In this document: piece by piece, positions 5,436 through 9,237 of the stretch
Layout of the letters: each line of letters opens with the position of its first letter
Position numbering within the stretch: position 1 is the first letter of the stretch
From: an uncultured Oscillospiraceae bacterium
Lineage (GTDB): Bacteria; Bacillota; Clostridia; Oscillospirales; Oscillospiraceae
Assembly: GCA_900752305.1 (NCBI GenBank)
Contig: CAADUV010000156.1
Location: 1 to 9,237 of the forward strand
DNA length: 9,237 nt
Direction: 5' to 3'
Notes under the pieces: model-generated
Databases searched by the model: none
What the model saw: only the letters and a program-made list of their open reading frames with translations
Told to the model about the DNA's origin: nothing
Translations under genes and position numbers: made by a program

Positions 5436-6710
5436 ATGAACAACCAGTGGCCTGGCTTTGGCCCTGCCGATATTTTGCTGCCCCAGAACTGCGACCTGAC
5501 CAAGTGGAGCGTGGTGGCCTGTGACCAGTACACCTCCCAGCAGGACTATTGGGAACGGGTGGCTCAGACTGTAGGCGACGCCCCTTCCACCCTCAAGCTC
5601 ATCCTGCCGGAGAGCCAGCTGGAGGACGGGCACTTTGAAGAGCACATCGCAGACATCAACCGCACCATGGACGAATATTTGGACGAGGGTCTCTTCCGCA
5701 CCCTGCCCAACGCCCTTATCTACGTAGAGCGCTGGCTGGACAACAAGAAGCTCCGCCGGGGTCTCATGGGCGTGGTGGATTTGGAGTGCTACGACTACAA
5801 CGCCGGCTCCAGCAGCCTCATCCGCGCCACCGAAGGCACCGTCATCACCCGCCTGCCCCCCCGCGTGGCCGTCCGGCGGAACGCTTCTCTGGAGCTGCCC
5901 CACATCATGGTGCTGGTGGACGACCCGGATAAGCAGCTCATCGAGCACCTGACCTACGAGACCGACCGGATGGAGGAGGTCTACGACTTCGACCTGATGG
6001 AGCGCGGCGGCCACATCACCGGCTACCTGCTGCCCGAGGATTTGCAGGCGGACGTGTGCGAGATTTTGAACACCCTGGCCCGTCCCCATGACTTCGCCCG
6101 GAAGTACGACGCCAAGGGCAAGCCCGTCCTGCTCTTCGCCATCGGCGACGGCAACCACTCCCTGGCCGCTGCCAAAGCCGCCTACGAGGAAAAGAAGCAG
6201 AACACCCCCCAGGAGCAGTGGGCCGACCTGCCCTCCCGCTACGCCCTGGTGGAGCTGGTCAACCTCCACGACGAGTCTCTGGAGTTCGAGCCCATCCACC
6301 GGGTCTGCTTCGATGTGGATGCGGACGAGCTGATGAAGGACTTCTTGGCCGCCTACCCCGGCGCTCACTACGGCGACGGCGACGGCCACACCATCACCTA
6401 CGTGTTCGACACCGAGGTGGGCAAGATTACCATCCCCAAACCCACCGCGCAGCTGCCCGTGGGCACCCTCCAGGAGTTCCTGGATCAGTGGATGCAGACC
6501 CACTCCGGCCGCATCGACTACGTCCACGGCGATGACGTGACCTGGGAGCTGGGCCGCAAGCCGGGGAACATCGGCTTCCTGCTGCCCGCCATGGGGAAGG
6601 ATGAGCTGTTCAAGACGGTTATTTTCGATGGCGCTTTGCCCCGCAAGACCTTCTCTATGGGGGAAGCCCACGATAAACGATTCTATTTGGAAGCGAGGAA
6701 GATCAAGTGA
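5436..6710 (+). CDS. DUF1015 family protein (COG4198)
   Basis: This is a 424-residue cytoplasmic protein of the DUF1015 family, for which I know no established biochemical function. ATG 5436 has an excellent ribosome binding site, AAGGAG (5422-5427), eight nt upstream, and lies 21 nt after the apgM stop. Family hallmarks are present: an N-terminal block with WSVVACDQYTSQ (24-35), the central FAIGDGNHSLAAAKA motif (234-248), and the C-terminal LPRKTFSMGEA...KRFYLEARKI block (401-423). There is no signal peptide or membrane segment. The DGNH residues (238-241) look like an active- or ligand-site motif, but that is inference. In some other genomes DUF1015 genes sit beside serA, placing them near 3-phosphoglycerate and serine metabolism; a phosphoglycerate mutase homologue next door is compatible. 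The length matches the family and the gene looks intact. Confidence 0.88.
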   Translation: MNNQWPGFGPADILLPQNCDLTKWSVVACDQYTSQQDYWERVAQTVGDAPSTLKLILPESQLEDGHFEEHIADINRTMDEYLDEGLFRTLPNALIYVERWLDNKKLRRGLMGVVDLECYDYNAGSSSLIRATEGTVITRLPPRVAVRRNASLELPHIMVLVDDPDKQLIEHLTYETDRMEEVYDFDLMERGGHITGYLLPEDLQADVCEILNTLARPHDFARKYDAKGKPVLLFAIGDGNHSLAAAKAAYEEKKQNTPQEQWADLPSRYALVELVNLHDESLEFEPIHRVCFDVDADELMKDFLAAYPGAHYGDGDGHTITYVFDTEVGKITIPKPTAQLPVGTLQEFLDQWMQTHSGRIDYVHGDDVTWELGRKPGNIGFLLPAMGKDELFKTVIFDGALPRKTFSMGEAHDKRFYLEARKIK

Positions 6711-7591
6711 AAAAGGTAGAAGAAAAGGCGTATGCCAAAATCAATCTGGTGCTCAACATTGGTGACCGCCGTCCCGACGGTTATCATGACATCCAGACCG
6801 TCATGCAGTCCCTGGAACTCCACGATGACGTGACCGTGGAGCTGGCAGGCGGCACCGGCATCGTCGTGACCACCAACGTGGAGACCATCCCCACCGACGA
6901 GAACAACCTGGTGGTCAAAGCCGTCAAGGCGTTCGCCGCCAAGACTGGCGTCCAGGCAGACGGCCTGAGCATCCGCATCGAAAAGCGCATCCCCGTGGCA
7001 GCTGGCCTGGGCGGCGGCAGCAGCGACGCGGCAGCCACCCTCCGTGCCCTGAACCAGATCTATGAGACCAACCTGTCCCTGGACGAGCTGGCCGAGATCG
7101 GCATGGAAGTGGGCTCCGACGTGCCCTTCTGCGTCCACGGCGGCTGCGCCTACGTGGAAGGCAAGGGCGATGAGATTGTCCCCACCACCCCGCTGCCCCA
7201 GTGCGTCATCGTGGTAGGCAAGCCCGACCTGACCTTCTCCACTGAGAAGATGTACCAGCGCTATGACCAGGTGGAACTGCCCGCCCGCGCCGACCACACC
7301 GCAGAGGTCATGCTGGGCCTCCGTTGGGAGAACCTCAAGACTGTGGCAGAGAGCATGGGCAACGCCTTTGAGCAGGTGCTGATGAAGAACGAGCGCAATG
7401 CTGTGGAGCTGATGAAGGAAGTCATGACCCAGTTCGGCGCCCTGGGCAGCTGCATGACCGGCAGCGGCCCCGCCGTCTTCGGCATCTTTGAAAACGAGCT
7501 GTACGCCCGCGTGGCCTCCGAGACCCTCCGCCAGCGCCTGAAGGGCAAGCCCGAAGTGCTGGAAACTGAGCCGATGATCGTCAAGAAGTAA
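6707..7591 (+). CDS. ispE: 4-diphosphocytidyl-2-C-methyl-D-erythritol kinase
   Basis: IspE phosphorylates the 2-hydroxyl of CDP-methylerythritol with ATP, the fourth step of the MEP isoprenoid pathway, in the cytoplasm. The 294-residue product shows all GHMP-kinase marks: KINL near the N-terminus with the likely catalytic Lys11, the ATP-binding glycine loop IPVAAGLGGGSSDAAA (95-110), catalytic Asp138 in GSDVPF, and the C-terminal MTGSGPAVFG (250-259). The start is GTG 6707, overlapping the DUF1015 stop as GTGA (6707-6710), with GAGGAAG (6695-6701) just upstream, so it is translationally coupled. It is the last gene of the apgM operon and is followed by a strong terminator. The next gene is spoIIR, a neighbourhood I believe recurs in Clostridia. 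Confidence 0.95.
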   Translation: MKKVEEKAYAKINLVLNIGDRRPDGYHDIQTVMQSLELHDDVTVELAGGTGIVVTTNVETIPTDENNLVVKAVKAFAAKTGVQADGLSIRIEKRIPVAAGLGGGSSDAAATLRALNQIYETNLSLDELAEIGMEVGSDVPFCVHGGCAYVEGKGDEIVPTTPLPQCVIVVGKPDLTFSTEKMYQRYDQVELPARADHTAEVMLGLRWENLKTVAESMGNAFEQVLMKNERNAVELMKEVMTQFGALGSCMTGSGPAVFGIFENELYARVASETLRQRLKGKPEVLETEPMIVKK

Positions 7592-7602
7592 TCGTGTCCC
7601 GC

Positions 7603-7632
7603 GTATAAAACCCCAAAACACCGTCCATACTG
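7603..7632 (+). promoter_or_regulatory. Candidate forespore-sigma promoter of spoIIR
   Basis: GTATA (7603-7607) and CATACTG (7626-7632), 18 nt apart, resemble the -35 and -10 boxes of forespore sigma factors; the -10 matches the sigma-G consensus CATNMTA at all but the last base. SpoIIR is known to be made in the forespore under sigma-F in Bacillus subtilis, and sigma-F and sigma-G share similar -35 boxes. A good sigma-F -10 (GGNNANANT) at correct spacing is not seen; GGAACCAAT at 7632-7640 has one mismatch but lies too far away. Transcription would start near 7639. These are short degenerate motifs, so this is tentative. Confidence 0.35.
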
Positions 7633-7662
7633 GAACCAATGTTTCAGAGGACGGTGTTTTTT
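7615..7662 (+). terminator. Intrinsic terminator of apgM-ispE operon
   Basis: AAAACACCGTCC (7615-7626) pairs perfectly with GGACGGTGTTTT (7649-7660), continued after a small asymmetric internal loop by CTGGAAC (7630-7636) with GTTTCAG (7641-7647, one G-U pair), loop CAAT. Six T residues (7657-7662) follow. It begins 23 nt after the ispE stop. The stem also contains part of the spoIIR ribosome binding site, and spoIIR starts immediately after the T tract. Confidence 0.88.
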
Positions 7663-8295
7663 ATGTTAGCAGAACGATCGATACGACTAAAAACCTGGGA
7701 GATGGCCCTCCTTTTGGGGCTTGCCATCGCCCTCTTCGCCACCAGCTGGGCAAATTGTCGCCAGCAGGAGCTGGAGACCCGCGTCGTGCGCCTCCACGTG
7801 CTGGCCAATTCCGATTCCGCCGCCGACCAAGCCCTGAAATTGGACGTCCGGGATGCGGTATTAGCCCAGGCCAACACGTACTTAACCGACTGCCACTCCA
7901 CCCAGCAGGCCAAAGAAGTCCTGCGTCAACACTTGCAGCCCCTGGCCGACACCGCCGCCCAGACCATCGCCCAGCAGGGCTACAACTACCCGGTCAAAGT
8001 CAGCTTGGAGCGCACCTATTTTCCCACCAAAGTCTACGCCGATTTCTCCCTCCCCGCCGGAGAGTACCAGGGCTTGCGGGTGGAGATCGGCCAGGCGGAG
8101 GGGCACAATTGGTGGTGCGTGGTCTTTCCGCCCCTGTGCTTCAGCTCCGTGTCCGAGCAGTCCGAAGCCGCCCTGCGCAGCGGCCTCACGGAAGATGACT
8201 TGGCCTTGCTCACCGGAGAGGATCAGGGCTACGTCTTTCGCTTCCAGTGCTTGGAGTGGTTCGGCCAGCTGAAACAGTGGCTCGCCCCCTGCTGA
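7663..8295 (+). CDS. spoIIR: Stage II sporulation protein R
   Basis: SpoIIR is made in the forespore, exported into the intermembrane space and triggers the protease SpoIIGA to cleave pro-sigma-E in the mother cell. I choose ATG 7663, 11 nt after AGAGGA (7646-7651), giving 210 residues; ATG 7639 in the same frame lies in the terminator loop, lacks a ribosome binding site and would prepend eight residues. The N-terminus has a basic stretch and a hydrophobic export segment at about 14-31. Strong family blocks follow: RLHVLANSDSAADQALKLDV (about 43-62), YFPTKVYADFSLPAGEYQGL (about 118-137) and EGHNWWCVVFPPLC (about 145-158). Length fits the family (B. subtilis SpoIIR is about 224). Its last 86 nt overlap the convergent flippase gene. 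Confidence 0.93.
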   Translation: MLAERSIRLKTWEMALLLGLAIALFATSWANCRQQELETRVVRLHVLANSDSAADQALKLDVRDAVLAQANTYLTDCHSTQQAKEVLRQHLQPLADTAAQTIAQQGYNYPVKVSLERTYFPTKVYADFSLPAGEYQGLRVEIGQAEGHNWWCVVFPPLCFSSVSEQSEAALRSGLTEDDLALLTGEDQGYVFRFQCLEWFGQLKQWLAPC

Positions 8296-9237
8296 CCGCC
8301 AATCTACGCACCAGCAATAATCCACGGAGCACGCATCCGAACACGGTGGCCGCCAAAAACCCCACCACGAACGCCTGCAGCCCCAGCGTTTTCGTGTACA
8401 CCACCGTGCAGGCCAGCTGCATCAGGGACGCAATCAGCGTGATGACCGCATTCCCCACCTGCCGGTCGAAGGCGTTCAGCGCCGTCTCCATGATGCCCTC
8501 CAAAGCGGACAGCGTCATCCCCACCGCCAGCGGCCAAAGCCCACGCCCCGCCTCCGGATGCCCGTAGAACAACCTGCTCAGCCCCGGTCCGAACCAGGCG
8601 ATGCCCACCGTAGTGGGCACCATCACCAGCAGCACCACCCAAAAGACATTCCGCAGCGTTCGACCGGCTTGCTTGCCACATCCCAAAGTGGCGCAGCGTG
8701 TCAGATAGGGGAGGAGCACTGTGGACAGCCCGGTGAGCAGCGCCATGGGCATACTGATGAGCGGCAGCGTCATGCCGAAGAACACGCCGTAGTCCTGGAG
8801 CGCCTGCCGCTGGCTCATGCCGGCGCCCATGAGCAGGTTGGGGATGAGCACCGAGTTGATGGAGGAGATGGACTGACAGAACAGGGTGGTCAGGGAAACC
8901 GGCAGGGCAATTTTTACTGTGGCGCGGCTCATGTCCGACGGCACCTCCCGCGCCGACCGGCACAGCGGCAGCGTCAACGGCTGTTTTCGGCGCAGGTAGG
9001 TCAGATGTAGGGAAGAGTAGACCTCGCTGACCAGCATCCCCAGCAGAATGAGGGTCACCGATTGGCTGGGGGCACTTTGCGGGATGAGCAGCAGCAATGC
9101 CAGGACGGCGGTGATGCGGACGAGTTGTTCCGTGATCTGGATGACCGCGGGGATATGTACCACATTGGTGCCGTAAAAGTAGTGCTTATTGAAGATCTCC
9201 AACCCGGTAAAAAACAACAGCGGCGGCAGCACCAACA
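8210..9237 (-). CDS. SpoVB/MATE-type flippase, partial (5' end off window)
   Basis: This is the C-terminal part (at least 341 residues) of a multi-spanning membrane protein of the MVF/MATE-like polysaccharide flippase superfamily, most like Stage V sporulation protein B, which is thought to flip lipid-linked precursors for spore cortex. Reading inward from the window end: LPPLLFFTGLEIFNKHYFYG and then IPAVIQITEQLVRI, matching the SpoVB-type pattern of an F/Y-rich helix followed by (S/I)Q..EQ.(V/F)R. Numerous hydrophobic helices follow, with short polar loops such as FDRQVGNAV. The frame continues past position 9237 with no natural start, so the N-terminal third or so is missing. The last about 28 residues, after RRLAVS, are polar and Arg/Ser/Thr-rich and lie antisense to spoIIR; they look like a non-conserved tail. 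YtgP-like or Wzx-like relatives are alternatives; proximity to spoIIR favours a sporulation role. Confidence 0.8.
   Translation of the reverse strand, partial: LVLPPLLFFTGLEIFNKHYFYGTNVVHIPAVIQITEQLVRITAVLALLLLIPQSAPSQSVTLILLGMLVSEVYSSLHLTYLRRKQPLTLPLCRSAREVPSDMSRATVKIALPVSLTTLFCQSISSINSVLIPNLLMGAGMSQRQALQDYGVFFGMTLPLISMPMALLTGLSTVLLPYLTRCATLGCGKQAGRTLRNVFWVVLLVMVPTTVGIAWFGPGLSRLFYGHPEAGRGLWPLAVGMTLSALEGIMETALNAFDRQVGNAVITLIASLMQLACTVVYTKTLGLQAFVVGFLAATVFGCVLRGLLLVRRLAVSRGRATVSAGRTTPSTGSERRSPDPLR

Noticed and set aside
4095..6671. 858-codon open frame on the minus strand across apgM and DUF1015
   Set aside because: It is exactly antisense to two confident genes. Its product is Gly/Val/His/Gln-rich without recognisable motifs, as expected when GC-rich codons are read on the opposite strand.
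7639..7662. Upstream ATG 7639 as the spoIIR start
   Set aside because: It sits in the terminator loop without a ribosome binding site. ATG 7663 has AGAGGA upstream and gives a normal export-signal N-terminus.

Overview
The window looks like a chromosomal segment from a GC-rich, spore-forming, anaerobic Firmicute of the class Clostridia. An Oscillospiraceae/Ruminococcaceae-type gut organism would fit, but the taxon is inferred from gene content and style only. Three things support this: forespore and spore-cortex genes (spoIIR, a SpoVB-type flippase), the MEP isoprenoid gene ispE, and an FtsEX pair beside a secreted NlpC/P60 hydrolase. Nothing resembles a phage, plasmid, insertion sequence or CRISPR array. 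The genes are ordinary chromosomal ones; most of the unexplained material is in the intergenic regions and mRNA leaders.

Layout. Positions 1-210 are non-coding and dense in hairpins, with a degenerate direct repeat and a bracketing inverted repeat. A near-consensus sigma-A promoter (274-302) then drives ftsE (345-1025), ftsX (1022-1909, ATGA overlap) and a coiled-coil NlpC/P60 endopeptidase (1932-3365). A strong bidirectional terminator (3369-3400) separates this unit from a convergent PaaI-type hotdog thioesterase on the minus strand (3407-3868). The divergent region 3869-4169 holds a minus-strand extended -10 promoter, a terminator-like hairpin in the thioesterase leader, a plus-strand sigma-A promoter (4000-4028) and a structured leader of about 135 nt. 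The leader precedes a three-gene operon: an ApgM-type phosphoglycerate mutase homologue (4170-5414), a DUF1015 protein (5436-6710) and ispE (6707-7591, GTGA overlap). A long hairpin terminator follows ispE and also contains the ribosome binding site, and a possible forespore promoter, of spoIIR (7663-8295). The last gene, on the minus strand, is the C-terminal part of a SpoVB/MATE-type flippase (8210 to the window end), whose tail overlaps spoIIR convergently by 86 nt.

How the genes work together. FtsEX and the NlpC/P60 protein form a plausible cell-separation module: an ABC transporter-like complex in the membrane gating a secreted coiled-coil peptidoglycan hydrolase, as known for FtsEX-CwlO and FtsEX-PcsB. 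ApgM may act in glycolysis, or may belong to the clade proposed to replace ThrB homoserine kinase; the sequence alone does not decide. IspE makes isoprenoid precursors, which feed undecaprenyl phosphate. SpoIIR is the forespore signal that turns on sigma-E in the mother cell, and SpoVB-type flippases move lipid-linked precursors for cortex synthesis.

The most interesting observations are the overlapping terminator, promoter and Shine-Dalgarno at the ispE/spoIIR junction, the nested stem structure ahead of apgM, and the hairpin repeat cluster at the window start. I did not find convincing evidence of a wholly new multi-gene system.
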